57,628 nucleotides of DNA from Planctomycetota bacterium (GCA_019456225.1 VRUI01000024.1:1-57628), one strand, 5' to 3'; positions 16,524 through 26,180 are shown, counted from the first letter of the stretch. Notes: a model not told the origin generated them from the sequence alone. Made by a program: numbers and translations.

Positions 16524-17744
16524 CTAAGGGATATATGCAATCTTATTATTTCCCAGGAGGCGGGTTGTTATCATTGCTGCTATGGTGTCGCCTGAGGAGT
16601 TTATCATTGTTGCTATCGGGTCAACCAGCACGCCTAGCATTGAAATGATCGGTAAGGCCTCAAGGGGAAAGCCGTAAAAAGAGACGATAAGAGCCTCGCC
16701 CAAAAAGCCTCCGCCGGGGATGCCGCTCATTACTACTCCGCATAAAAGTGATATTCCTATCGCACTGGCATAAGTTTCTATGCCGGTAAATTCTTTCCCG
16801 AATATTGAAAACAGTACCGCAATCTTCAGGATCGCTGCCAGGCAGGAGCCGTCCATATGGATAGTCGCACCAATTGGCAATACGATCTCCCGGACATCTT
16901 CTGGTACCCCAATACGTTTTGCAGATTCAAGGTTAGCCGGTAATGCCGCCAAACTGCTGCCAGTTCCCAAGGCTGTTAGTGCTGCCGGAGGGATGTGCGT
17001 CCAAAAGCCTCTGACGCCTTTGCGGCCAGCTGCAGCGAATGCGTATATGGAAAACACTATCACAAAGTACAATGCAGCCACGGGGTAATACAACGCGACT
17101 ACGCGGGCGTAAGAAGACATAAGCTGTGGGCCGAACACACCGACCAGGTAAGCGAAATATGCTCCAAGCCCTATCGGGGCGTAATACATTATCAGTTTGA
17201 TAAGTTGACCCATTACCTCTGCACCTGAAACAAGGAACTTCCGAAACGGCTTGCCCTTTTCTCCGGCTGCTTGTGAGGCAAGGCCGATCAGAATTGAAAA
17301 GATCATTAAGGGCAGGATATTATGACGGCTGATAAGGTTCGGGAAATCTTTTACGGAGAATGTGCTTACGATCTTTTCCGGCAGGCTGACAGGTTCATTA
17401 GCTTCCTGCTTAGTCAAGTCCAGATCAAGGCCATCTGCCGGGTCAAAAGTTTTTACTGCAAAGATCATTATGCAGGATGAGATTATTCCTGTAACGATAA
17501 AGACCGCCAGCATCAGACTCGCCATGCGGCCCAGCCGCTTTAGATCGGAGTTTGACGCTATGGCCGATGACAGCGAAAAGAATACCAGCGGAACTACCGC
17601 GGTAAAGAGCAGGTTCAGGAATACATCGCCTAGCGGTTTTAGGCTCTTCGCTTGAGGGCCGATCTTATGACCAAGCAGAGCACCGGCTATTACTGAAAAG
17701 ATAAGTATAAGAGTGAAACGCCATTGTTTTAGTTTTTTTTTCAT
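16524..17744 (-). CDS. dicarboxylate/amino acid:cation symporter (DAACS family)
   Basis: A 406-residue membrane protein with eight or so hydrophobic segments and the family's re-entrant loop motifs: a serine-rich stretch (TALGTGSSLAALP, about 265-277), GATIHMDG near 299-306, and an SGIPGGGFLGE segment before the last helix. It would import C4-dicarboxylates, glutamate/aspartate or related solutes with Na+ or H+ across the inner membrane. Length is normal. A symporter is unusual inside a prophage-like element. It lies 200 bases upstream, in genome order, of the ABC permease end and may be transcribed separately from that operon. Confidence 0.85.
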   Translation of the reverse strand: MKKKLKQWRFTLILIFSVIAGALLGHKIGPQAKSLKPLGDVFLNLLFTAVVPLVFFSLSSAIASNSDLKRLGRMASLMLAVFIVTGIISSCIMIFAVKTFDPADGLDLDLTKQEANEPVSLPEKIVSTFSVKDFPNLISRHNILPLMIFSILIGLASQAAGEKGKPFRKFLVSGAEVMGQLIKLIMYYAPIGLGAYFAYLVGVFGPQLMSSYARVVALYYPVAALYFVIVFSIYAFAAAGRKGVRGFWTHIPPAALTALGTGSSLAALPANLESAKRIGVPEDVREIVLPIGATIHMDGSCLAAILKIAVLFSIFGKEFTGIETYASAIGISLLCGVVMSGIPGGGFLGEALIVSFYGFPLEALPIISMLGVLVDPIATMINSSGDTIAAMITTRLLGNNKIAYIP

Positions 17745-17946
17745 TTATTAGTACACCTGGGGAAGCTGCTTATTCAATCCTGTAATGACTTCATCATTTG
17801 CACTTTATAGGCAATACTCTATGTTTTCAAACGGCACTAGAATATTTTTGCGATGAACCTCTCATGAGAATACTTGATCTTGCCTTGCTACCAAAAGAAA
17901 TCTTACAAAGTGGAAATCTAAATACAAAGTGATATTTCAAATGTAA

Positions 17947-18753
17947 TTAAACCTGAAATGGTTTTTTGCTTTCATAGTGCCATGGAATTACGGCTCTCAT
18001 TATCACAAATAGTATCGCTCTCATGAAAATCGCTAATAATGCTATCAGAAGCACTCCTCCAATTACTCCAGGTATATTGAATAGACCACTAGATTTTAAA
18101 ATTTGGTAACCAAGTCCTTTTTCAGCTGAAATGAACTCGCCAATAAAAGCGCCGACTAGTGAAAGACCTACAGTAATTCGAAAGGAAGTTGCTACTGAAT
18201 TGATAGAAGACGGAAAGATCACTTTAGAAAAAACTTGCTTCTTGGAGGCACCAAAGCTATTTAATAGCATGATGAGTTCTGGGTCGCTTTGAATCGCTCC
18301 TGTATAGGCATGTTCAGTGGCGACAAAAATTGTGGATAGCATTGCTATCATGAACTTTAATAGGAATTGAATCCCAAACCACATGATTGTTACTGGGGCT
18401 AGAGCAAAAATAGGGATAGCTCCAAACATAATAATGTAGACTCTAGTTATTCGTTCGATACGTGGAAAAAATGCCAATCCAAGTCCTAAACATATTCCTA
18501 ATATATTCCCCACTATAAACCCACTAAAAGCTTCTGACGCGGTAATCAATATGTCACTAACTCCATTGTCATAACAAATATAATTAAACAAGTATTTCAA
18601 GACAAGAGTTGGAGATCCAAACAAAAATGCGAAACGAGAAGAGTTTCTAGCGGCTAATTCCCAAAGAAGGCAGGCAAACAAAAAGGGCATAATCGCAATT
18701 AATGTTTTAAAGACAGCAGCCTTGTTTATTACTGGTGTTCGTTTTTTTTTCAT
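17947..18753 (-). CDS. ABC transporter permease, NitT/TauT (SsuC/TauC-like) type
   Basis: A 268-residue inner-membrane protein with about six hydrophobic segments. It contains the EAA-type coupling loop, seen here around LLNSFGASKKQVFSKVIFP (about 163-181). It overlaps the ATPase gene by four bases (ATGA), so the two are co-translated. It would form the membrane channel of an importer fed by the lipoprotein SBP encoded upstream. The family moves nitrate, sulfonates, taurine, thiamine precursors and similar small molecules; the substrate here is unknown. Confidence 0.85.
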   Translation of the reverse strand: MKKKRTPVINKAAVFKTLIAIMPFLFACLLWELAARNSSRFAFLFGSPTLVLKYLFNYICYDNGVSDILITASEAFSGFIVGNILGICLGLGLAFFPRIERITRVYIIMFGAIPIFALAPVTIMWFGIQFLLKFMIAMLSTIFVATEHAYTGAIQSDPELIMLLNSFGASKKQVFSKVIFPSSINSVATSFRITVGLSLVGAFIGEFISAEKGLGYQILKSSGLFNIPGVIGGVLLIALLAIFMRAILFVIMRAVIPWHYESKKPFQV

Positions 18754-19559
18754 TCTGCCAGTGCTCCGAGTACTAGTTTCTCATAAGACGAAAATTCAGG
18801 CTCTGTCCTTGCGATTACAGGATCTCTCCCAGCACGATCTGAAGTAAATGAAATTGGTTCATCTAATAAAATTTCTGTAGGCTCAGAATTATGAGACCTT
18901 CTACTTAAGACAACGACACGATTTGCTACTGCAATTGCCTCGATAGGGTCATGAGTGACAAAAATCATAGTTCTTTCTTTTTCGTGAACAAATTGCAGCA
19001 TCTCCTTTTCAAGGAAATGTTTTGTATGGTAGTCAAGGCCTGAAAAAGGTTCATCTAGTAATAAAATACTTGGGTCGTATAGCATAGTCCGCATAAGAGC
19101 AACTTTCTGACGCATACCCCCCGACAACTCCTTAGGGTATTTTTCTTCATCATGATTCATTTGAAATCTTTGGAAATAACCGGACACCTTGGATAAATGG
19201 TCCGTGGTAATTTTTTTACCCAGCATCTCAAGACCTAATAGAGCATTGTTTCTAGCCCTCCGCCAAGGGAGAAGACGGTCATTTTGAAACATGTAACCAA
19301 TTCGCTGATTCGTTTTAATTCTGAATTTCTGGGGATCAGCTATTTTGTCTATACCAGCAATAATGTTAAGTAGTGTTGTTTTCCCGCACCCGCTAGCACC
19401 AAGTATTGAAACTTTTTCTCCCTGATTGATTTCAAGTGAGAAGTTGTCAAAAACTACTTCAGACTTGGCTTCAGTGCCATAGCTTTTAGACAGGTTGTAT
19501 ATTCCCAATAACTCCATCTTTCTGTCTTTACTTGAGAATCTATTTTGATTCATATTCAT
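18750..19559 (-). CDS. ABC transporter ATP-binding protein, NitT/TauT type
   Basis: The protein has 269 residues. Walker A GASGCGKT lies at 54-61, Q-loop Q92, signature LSGGMRQ at 145-151, Walker B ILLLDE at 165-170 and the switch histidine H203 in FVTHD. All catalytic residues are present. The start could also be the methionine at 3 or 15; the first is used because of the short gap to the SBP gene. It powers the permease encoded next to it. Confidence 0.9.
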   Translation of the reverse strand: MNMNQNRFSSKDRKMELLGIYNLSKSYGTEAKSEVVFDNFSLEINQGEKVSILGASGCGKTTLLNIIAGIDKIADPQKFRIKTNQRIGYMFQNDRLLPWRRARNNALLGLEMLGKKITTDHLSKVSGYFQRFQMNHDEEKYPKELSGGMRQKVALMRTMLYDPSILLLDEPFSGLDYHTKHFLEKEMLQFVHEKERTMIFVTHDPIEAIAVANRVVVLSRRSHNSEPTEILLDEPISFTSDRAGRDPVIARTEPEFSSYEKLVLGALAE

Positions 19560-19592
19560 TACCTATCTATGGGGCATTAAGAGTTTCTCTGG

Positions 19593-20615
19593 CTACGGTA
19601 TCTCTGCTATAGCTTTATTTGCATAAGTGATATCGACTGATTTTGAATAGTCTTGAGTTTCTTTCAAATCCCCTACAGCAACTCTTGTGGAGATTGCCGA
19701 ACGCCAAGAGTTTTCAGACACCATAACAGAAGTAGGAAAAGTTTTTTCTTGCAGCATACGATTTACCGCTTTTTTTAGAACGACAGTATCAAGTGAAGGA
19801 AAAAGCTTTTCAGCAATTTCTATGACTTCTTTTGGATGACTATGACAATATATCATGGCTTCCTGGAGACCATTAACCATTGACTGTACTATTTGCGGGT
19901 GCTTGCTATTAAAATCACCGCTTGTTGTTAAGCCGGTAAAAGCAAAGGATCCATAGAACTTTGGCGAAGAGAAGACGATACGATAACCTTCTGATTCAGC
20001 TTTTGAGGCTGATGGTTCGAGAACCATTGCAATATCTACAAGTCCTTTTTCTAATAGTGCAATTTGTGACCCAATCGGGGCCTGAACAATTTTTGTAGAT
20101 TCAAGTTTCTTTCCGCCTGAGATTATCGTTTCATTCATAAGTGCATAGTTTGTCGAAGGTGACGGAAATGTCCCTATCCTAAGATTAGAAAGATCTTGTT
20201 TGGATGTTATAACGGGAATATCTTGGCGATTTGTTACACCCCATATCGCCACTCCGTCTACTATACTTGCTACAACTTTCCCTATGCCTGGCTCTCTCTC
20301 ATTGGCAATTGCTGTGAATACGGGATCACCAATTCCAAAGTTTGCCGTGCCTTGGATAACTGAAGCAAAAACTTGATCATCATTTCCAGAAAATTTGAGA
20401 TTAATATCTAGCCCCTGGGCTGAAAAGAAATCTTTTTCTATAGCAACATAGAGAGGTAAATAGATAAGATATTTTTCTTGTCCCCATTGTGCAATTACAA
20501 CTTTCGTTAAATCGTTAGGTTTGGATTTTCTACATGAAACACATATCAAAGTAGTTATGATAAGCAATAAGCAAATAGCAGCAAGGGTAAATAGATTGTT
20601 TTTTTCTTTTTTCAT
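19593..20615 (-). CDS. substrate-binding lipoprotein of the ABC importer (NMT1/SsuA-like)
   Basis: A 340-residue protein with a hydrophobic leader (about 9-26) ending in a lipobox-like ICVSC, so probably a lipid-anchored binding protein outside the inner membrane. AAAGGA lies seven bases before the start. The mature part has the NMT1/THI5-type signature IYLPLYVAIEKDFF near the N-terminus and GTANFGIGDP around 110-120, typical of NitT/TauT binding proteins. The gene lies 43 bases after the ligase-like gene and 33 before the ATPase gene. Its sequence is visibly related to the second domain of the radical SAM protein encoded two genes upstream. Confidence 0.85.
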   Translation of the reverse strand: MKKEKNNLFTLAAICLLLIITTLICVSCRKSKPNDLTKVVIAQWGQEKYLIYLPLYVAIEKDFFSAQGLDINLKFSGNDDQVFASVIQGTANFGIGDPVFTAIANEREPGIGKVVASIVDGVAIWGVTNRQDIPVITSKQDLSNLRIGTFPSPSTNYALMNETIISGGKKLESTKIVQAPIGSQIALLEKGLVDIAMVLEPSASKAESEGYRIVFSSPKFYGSFAFTGLTTSGDFNSKHPQIVQSMVNGLQEAMIYCHSHPKEVIEIAEKLFPSLDTVVLKKAVNRMLQEKTFPTSVMVSENSWRSAISTRVAVGDLKETQDYSKSVDITYANKAIAEIP

Positions 20616-20658
20616 ACGGTTTTCCTTTCAATGTAAACATTATCATTTTTATTTCAAG

Positions 20659-21645
20659 TTATATGAAATCCTTCTTATTTCCAAACTGAGCAAGAAATGC
20701 ATAGCCTAGTCTACTGATTCCAATTCCAACGCACCCACTTTCTATTGCGAAATTAGTCCCAGAAATATTGAAAGCCTTTGTGAGCTGCTCCCCCCAAAGG
20801 CTAGCTCCCAGAATTTCTACCCAAGTATCACTCTCAGGCAAGTATAATTCAACATCCAAAACAGGTATGTCGATTATTTTCTGTGTGGCTCTGAGTTTTT
20901 CAATCAAAAGATTTTCTTCAATTTCAAAACATCCATTACCTACGATGACTCTGTAACAAATTCCAAAATTGTCAAGGAATTGGCAAAAAGCGTTAATAAG
21001 CTTAATTCTTAAATATTTAACATCGTGAGCAGTACTAAGAAAAACATATTCATTGCGTAGAAATTCAACTGCCTTTAGTACTGGACGTAAAGAGTTACGC
21101 TTTTCATTCCGATATGTCCAACCACCCAGTTCCTCTCGAAAACAAACAGGTAACTCACTTTTATTGAAAGTTCTATCTGCAAGATATGCGTATGCTCCAG
21201 CGCACTGCAATGGATCGAGTATTCGCTTTTCAGAATCTTTATCAATGGCCTTTACTTCTTTGCTAGAGCAAAATTTATCTACCGATAAAAGGATATATGG
21301 CCAAGAATTAAGAAGGCCAAAGCGTTCAGCAATGTCGATAGTAAGAAGCCTAGGAAATGCCATCTCGAGAAAATTACCAAAAGGATCAATCAGGAGTTTC
21401 TGTCTAATTGTGTGCATTAAGTTACAGAACGGAGGCAAATAAATATCTCCGTAGTTACTGTTTTTTATCCAATGCTTTTCGATTTCTGTTCGTTTTATCC
21501 CCATGAATGGTTTACTATTCTTGTGTAAGAAAAGAGTCTCACCTATTATGAAGCCCGAATTAGTTTTTTGACAAGTTTGCATGCCATTAAGAAGGCTATC
21601 AACATGGTTATTTGAATTATTTTTTGGATTCGAGTTAAGGGTCAC
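20659..21645 (-). CDS. class II synthetase-like amino acid ligase (SerRS / amino acid:carrier protein ligase type)
   Basis: The protein has 328 residues and a GTG start that overlaps the radical SAM stop (GTGA). Motif 2 is seen as PVCFREELGGW (166-176) and motif 3 as GIGISRLGYAFLAQFG (307-322). C168, E199 (in RNEYV) and C305 (in SGCVG) are placed as the three zinc ligands of amino acid:[carrier protein] ligases and of methanogen-type seryl-tRNA synthetases. DVELYLPESDTWVEI (264-278) is SerRS-like. There is no tRNA-binding arm, and the length equals the carrier-protein ligases, which adenylate an amino acid and load it on a phosphopantetheine carrier. No carrier protein is encoded nearby, so the acceptor is unknown. 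Recognition of the zinc triad rests on my memory of the family. Confidence 0.7.
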   Translation of the reverse strand: MTLNSNPKNNSNNHVDSLLNGMQTCQKTNSGFIIGETLFLHKNSKPFMGIKRTEIEKHWIKNSNYGDIYLPPFCNLMHTIRQKLLIDPFGNFLEMAFPRLLTIDIAERFGLLNSWPYILLSVDKFCSSKEVKAIDKDSEKRILDPLQCAGAYAYLADRTFNKSELPVCFREELGGWTYRNEKRNSLRPVLKAVEFLRNEYVFLSTAHDVKYLRIKLINAFCQFLDNFGICYRVIVGNGCFEIEENLLIEKLRATQKIIDIPVLDVELYLPESDTWVEILGASLWGEQLTKAFNISGTNFAIESGCVGIGISRLGYAFLAQFGNKKDFI

Positions 21646-23723
21646 AAGCTCCCATCCTTTCGCCTTTTTATTGAGACAAAAAAGGTACCAAAGGTTGCCG
21701 CCGAGAGACTTGCAGTCACTGCCGCTATAGATACCGTAAGGTTGGGGTAATAAGGGGGTTTTTTGGAGTACTGCCAGAAAGATACTATTGATATTGCAAG
21801 CAACAGAAGGGCAAAAAGAAAAGTATGTAATGGCTTTGAATTAAGAATCCAACTCCAAAAGCAGATAACCGGTCCGAAGAACCTAAAGAAGATATTAGAA
21901 CGGGCGTTCACAAGAGGAATCTTCATGGGATAACAAACACTGAAAAAGGAACTTGACACCATTTTTTTTAAGCTAGTAAATCGGACTCTAAAAGCATTTA
22001 ATAGTTCTTTTGTTTTCACATTACCAGTAGTAGAATAAATTTTAAGAAGTTCAATTTCTTTTATTGCCGAGTGGATTGCTGAGTTCAGCTTATCAGTAGA
22101 ACACTTTTGGGGACGAAAAGGTTTTCTGGTATTATATTCATTGAGAATATATTCTGTCAGTTTGCCGCGATATTTATTCATGTAATTCTTGTCATAGAAG
22201 AGCCTGATCGCTTCCTGTAGGGCCGAAATGACTCCCTCTACTGCACCTGGATATTTCTCTATTACTTCGCGGCTTGCAAGCAATCCTGTAAAAAGAAAAT
22301 TCTTTCCGATTCTATTCTTTCTGTCTGCATAAGATCCGGAAGCAAGTTTATGTTCTTTACAAGTCATGGTACATAATTTTATGCCTAAAATATCAGCTGT
22401 AATAACGCAAGCTGACCGACCAGCCTTGACACTTTGGCAAAATGCGTTTATCTCATTCCCAGGTTCTACAGCTTCAAATTTTTTAGCTTTAAGGTTTTTG
22501 GAATTATATTTTTTTTTCCATTGCCAAATATAATTGGCTGTTGAACCGGATTCATAAGTTATTATTTTATCACTCTGCATGATTGCATTGTGAGGTAACT
22601 GCTCATCCCCTTCAGCGAGAGTCCACAATGCAAGTCGATTTATTAGTACAGATACAAGTTTCGGTTCATTTTTTGGATCAAACTCAACATCTGACGGTAA
22701 AGATGAAATGGCCTCAACGGCAGCTTGAGGATCACAGATGGCAAATTGAGCATTGCCAGTAAGTATTGAATCTGCAGCCCCTAAGTCTCCGTCTGATGAT
22801 ACCATCTGGTTAACCTTAACGCCGTGCTCCTCAAACAATTTTTCATAGTCAGCTATATAAAGCGGAAGATATATAATCGAATTAACAGCAGAACATAGAT
22901 CTACATTAACATAGAATGGACTCGAGAAAAAAAATTCGGGTATAAACGTATTTTTTCGGAAAAGAGTTAGTATATCACGCTTTAGTTCATGGAAATCAAA
23001 AAAAACATCAGGTTGAAATTTTGATCCTTCAAACTCCAGTTCATATAGTTGAAGTTCTTTTGGATTTATTTTCTTAATAGCCTTTGACCACTGGTCCCAT
23101 GATGAATCAGATTTGCCATGAGGGAACATAGCAGTATGCAGGATTACTTGACAAGATGAGCTTTTGGCTTTTGCTAGAGAGACAAAAGCTTTTGTTTTTG
23201 CAACACAATCGTCATATGCCAAAGTTGATGTTGGACGTGAAATAGCTTGAAATTCCTCATTAGAACACCAATCAAACTTAATAAAAACTTTATCAAAAAG
23301 AAGCAGAGTTTCCTGAATTTCAGATTCGTGTAGTTCAGTACCGTTTGTGAAAATTGCAAGCTTAAGGTCGATAGCTTCTTTTTCTTTCCAACTTCTCACA
23401 TCCTTTACAATTTGTGAAAAATTCGGGTGTAGTGTAGGTTCTCCATTTCCTGAGAAGGTCAAAAAACGAGCAGTATTTTTTAGAGCGTGTCCTTCCTTAT
23501 TGAAAAAAATATCTAACTCATCACCAATATTATCCATCGAATATTTCGAAGGATCTGCACTTCCTTCGTGTTTAAGAAAGCAGTAAATACAATCCAAAGA
23601 ACACACTTTATTTACACCAGGAAATAAATTGATGCCTATTGAAGACCCAAGCCTTCTGGAAACCACAGGGCCATAAACAGGCTTTCTTTGACGTTCATCA
23701 AATTTTTCAACTTTTCTTCTCAT
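21642..23723 (-). CDS. radical SAM enzyme fused to an NMT1-type binding-protein domain and C-terminal membrane segments
   Basis: The protein has 693 residues. Residues about 15-265 form a COG0731/TYW1-like radical SAM domain: GPVVSRRLG at 18-26, cluster cysteines C41, C45 and C48 (CX3CX2C), and SGNGEPT at 91-97 for SAM binding. Residues about 275-565 form an NMT1/SsuA-like binding-protein fold (IYLPLYIADYEKLF; GNAQFAICDP). FLFTGLLASREVIEKYPG matches FAFTGLTTSGDFNSKHPQ of the operon's lipoprotein SBP, so the two are paralogues. Two or three hydrophobic segments lie at about 622-685. There is no signal peptide, and the radical SAM domain must be cytosolic, so the binding domain is predicted to be cytosolic as well. 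It is the first gene of a tightly packed five-gene operon. Reaction and ligand are unknown. Confidence 0.82.
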   Translation of the reverse strand: MRRKVEKFDERQRKPVYGPVVSRRLGSSIGINLFPGVNKVCSLDCIYCFLKHEGSADPSKYSMDNIGDELDIFFNKEGHALKNTARFLTFSGNGEPTLHPNFSQIVKDVRSWKEKEAIDLKLAIFTNGTELHESEIQETLLLFDKVFIKFDWCSNEEFQAISRPTSTLAYDDCVAKTKAFVSLAKAKSSSCQVILHTAMFPHGKSDSSWDQWSKAIKKINPKELQLYELEFEGSKFQPDVFFDFHELKRDILTLFRKNTFIPEFFFSSPFYVNVDLCSAVNSIIYLPLYIADYEKLFEEHGVKVNQMVSSDGDLGAADSILTGNAQFAICDPQAAVEAISSLPSDVEFDPKNEPKLVSVLINRLALWTLAEGDEQLPHNAIMQSDKIITYESGSTANYIWQWKKKYNSKNLKAKKFEAVEPGNEINAFCQSVKAGRSACVITADILGIKLCTMTCKEHKLASGSYADRKNRIGKNFLFTGLLASREVIEKYPGAVEGVISALQEAIRLFYDKNYMNKYRGKLTEYILNEYNTRKPFRPQKCSTDKLNSAIHSAIKEIELLKIYSTTGNVKTKELLNAFRVRFTSLKKMVSSSFFSVCYPMKIPLVNARSNIFFRFFGPVICFWSWILNSKPLHTFLFALLLLAISIVSFWQYSKKPPYYPNLTVSIAAVTASLSAATFGTFFVSIKRRKDGSL

Positions 23724-23778
23724 TTATAATGTTCTCCCTGATGCCCTAATAATACTCTTACCAGACTGCTATATCCAT

Positions 23779-23807
23779 AAAATAACTTAATAATCTTGTG
23801 ATTTCAA
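23779..23807 (-). promoter_or_regulatory. possible promoter of the radical SAM operon
   Basis: On the - strand, TTGAAA (23802-23807) and TATTTT (23779-23784) are separated by 17 bases and lie about 55 bases before the start at 23723. The rest of the 23724-24094 spacer is AT-rich and holds only a 64-codon open frame without support. No riboswitch-like structure was recognised by eye. Confidence 0.35.
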
Positions 23808-24094
23808 GTTATTCACTTTTTAAATCTGAAAAAATACCTTCAAAATTCTTAAGAGTGCCTCATAATATATTTTATTCTATAGTGATTCGATCACTATTTC
23901 AAGTAAAGAGTCAAAAAAATGTAGAAAATATAAGCATGCAACCTTCAGGGGTTAACGACAATCCAGGAAATAATGTCAATATTCCATTGTAATCCCACTT
24001 TTTTTATGTATAATTGCGGGTTAAATGCATAAGAGGCTGGTTTCTGCAAGGGAAATCGATGAATCTGGATAAGCTTAAAACTATGTTTTCTGCA

Positions 24095-26074
24095 TTAAAT
24101 GACAGGAAAACCTATGCTTTCTAGATATTCGAAAATTGGATTGTAAAATTCTGGCAATCTGGTCGGGTCTTCGGGATCGCCTGGAGGGACTACTATTACC
24201 ATTCCTTGACGGGCTCTTGTTAATAATACCCGGTAGGCATTTTTTAGATACATCTTCCGCTCCTCTTTTCTGATTTTTGTCCAGCGGCTGCCCCTAAACG
24301 AGCGATGATCCCAACCATCATTCGTAAATCTAAAATCTGCATCCCAGACAACACAAGACCAGTCTAGCTCTAAACCTTGCACGTGGAATTCGGTAGCGAC
24401 ATCTTCCAAATAATATGAAGAACGAACATCTTGCTTGTTATTTAAGAACCAATGAATAGGGTTTATTGGCGATTTCACATGGATTGCATGAGGTCTGAGC
24501 CTTTCGGCTTGTGATGAAACGACAATCCCATACCGCTCTGAACCGCGGGCCTGAGTTTTTAGCCATTTCTTGGCTTTTTTAAGGTCTCTGGTGATAACTA
24601 CCGGGTATTTTTCAATCTTCGGAAGAGTCTCTCTTGCGCCGGATACATCCATGTCAAGTATCTGTTTAACCAATAAAGATACATGTTCAGCCCGGAAGGA
24701 CCGCATAGAAACGCCAAGATGCAGTTCATCTTTATAAACAACATTTGACCGGGATTCTAATTCTTTAAGGACCTCACCAGATCCATATTCGCTATCAGTG
24801 AGTTTTGGCGACAGATGAATATGCCAGTCTGGATAAGTCTCCTGTAGAGTTTTGATCCATTCTGCGATACCAGCTTCACCGGTGTTGATCTCCTGACCGC
24901 CGCCAACCAGGCAGACCACTACAGCCCAATCATCATGACGGTCGAGGCAGGAAATTAAAAAATCAGGCTCAGACTGATTAAAATCAGGCATCTTCTTCTT
25001 GTTTTTCATGAAATTCGAAGTTTGTTTCAGAGTCCATGCCCGCTGTGCTTCGTCGAATAAGGCAACATGTTCGATTGGAGGCCTTTCGGTGTCGACAAGG
25101 CAATCATCTCTGAAATGATGGACATTTTGGATAAAGGCCTTAATCTCACTGAAAGCTTCGCCCTTTTTAATCTTATTGCCTCGGGCTTTTTCACGTTCAA
25201 CCTTGTCTCTGACCAATGCTTCACGCAAAACCATTACTAAAGGAGCATTGCCCGAAAGGAATACACTATATAGTTCACTTTTTTCGTCAATATGAGTAGT
25301 TGCGATATTTAGCCCAACCAAAGTTTTGCCTGCACCTGGAACGCCTGTAACAAAGCAGATTGTCTTTTGTGCCCTTTGCTTTGATATTTCTATAGCATTG
25401 GAGATTGCCTGAGATGTTTCCCTGAGATTTATTGCACTTGCATCGCTGCGGGAAATATCTTCTACATTGTGGCCGTTATAAAGAGCCATCGCAGATTCGA
25501 TAATTGTTGGAGTCGGACAATAACGACCGGCTTTCCAATATGAGTAGTCAATTGTTTCACCTTCAGCAAAAAGTAGAACGTTTTCGATCACTTCTCCGAG
25601 AGATTCTGTATTGCTGTTGATGGGGCATAGTAATTTGTCATTCTTCGGAGTTGTTGCTACTGTTACGAAATCCCGCTTTGCCTTGGTTGCAATAAGGACT
25701 GGGGCTACATAGTGGTCATGGCTGGATTCATGGAAATTCTTCAAGTCTAAAGCATAATCCCAAACCTGGTCTATGGCATGTGAGGGGAAATCTTTTTCGC
25801 CGACTTTGAACTCAAGTACAAAGATAACTGCACCGATGATCGCAACTACATCGATCCGCTGACCCATACGAGGAATAGAATATTCAAAACAAACACTACC
25901 CTGACCGCGATAAGGCAAAAGCACATCTTGGAGGATGACGATTTGCTGCTTCCAAGCATCCCGCTGAGTCTGTTCAAGAGCAAACTCGTTGCTGTCTGCT
26001 AATATCCCTAGAATCTCCTGTGGATTTGTATCCAGGAAATTAGCGATTGAATTAGAATAGTATTCCCGTTGCAT
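24095..26074 (-). CDS. PD-(D/E)XK nuclease-like plus DUF2075 helicase
   Basis: A 659-residue protein. The N-terminal domain carries E64, D75 (GQRIDVVAI) and E88-x-K90 (FVLEFKVG), the spacing of a PD-(D/E)XK nuclease core. From about 235 on it is a DUF2075/superfamily 1 helicase: Walker A GVPGAGKT at 244-251, Walker B ALFDEAQR at 338-345, then a sensor-like [14 protein letters not shown] and a C-terminal [13 protein letters not shown] typical of SF1 motif VI. Such nuclease-helicase fusions occur in restriction and defence loci. The gene stands alone, 107 bases from the small gene upstream of it, on the cargo strand. Anti-phage function is inferred, not shown. Confidence 0.82.
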   Translation of the reverse strand: MQREYYSNSIANFLDTNPQEILGILADSNEFALEQTQRDAWKQQIVILQDVLLPYRGQGSVCFEYSIPRMGQRIDVVAIIGAVIFVLEFKVGEKDFPSHAIDQVWDYALDLKNFHESSHDHYVAPVLIATKAKRDFVTVATTPKNDKLLCPINSNTESLGEVIENVLLFAEGETIDYSYWKAGRYCPTPTIIESAMALYNGHNVEDISRSDASAINLRETSQAISNAIEISKQRAQKTICFVTGVPGAGKTLVGLNIATTHIDEKSELYSVFLSGNAPLVMVLREALVRDKVEREKARGNKIKKGEAFSEIKAFIQNVHHFRDDCLVDTERPPIEHVALFDEAQRAWTLKQTSNFMKNKKKMPDFNQSEPDFLISCLDRHDDWAVVVCLVGGGQEINTGEAGIAEWIKTLQETYPDWHIHLSPKLTDSEYGSGEVLKELESRSNVVYKDELHLGVSMRSFRAEHVSLLVKQILDMDVSGARETLPKIEKYPVVITRDLKKAKKWLKTQARGSERYGIVVSSQAERLRPHAIHVKSPINPIHWFLNNKQDVRSSYYLEDVATEFHVQGLELDWSCVVWDADFRFTNDGWDHRSFRGSRWTKIRKEERKMYLKNAYRVLLTRARQGMVIVVPPGDPEDPTRLPEFYNPIFEYLESIGFPVI

Positions 26075-26180
26075 TTAATATTATTTCTCCTGTGCGGAAA
26101 AAATCGTTTTAGGTATAGTCTCTGCCAAAAAGGATTAGCAACTATATTTTGACCTAAATAGGCCCGCATGTCAACAAAAA

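Noticed and set aside
20659-23723. Pyrrolysine-like system (radical SAM plus class II synthetase).
   Set aside because: No PylC/PylD-like ligase or dehydrogenase and no tRNA-Pyl; the synthetase resembles SerRS/carrier ligases and the radical SAM domain is COG0731-like, not PylB-like.
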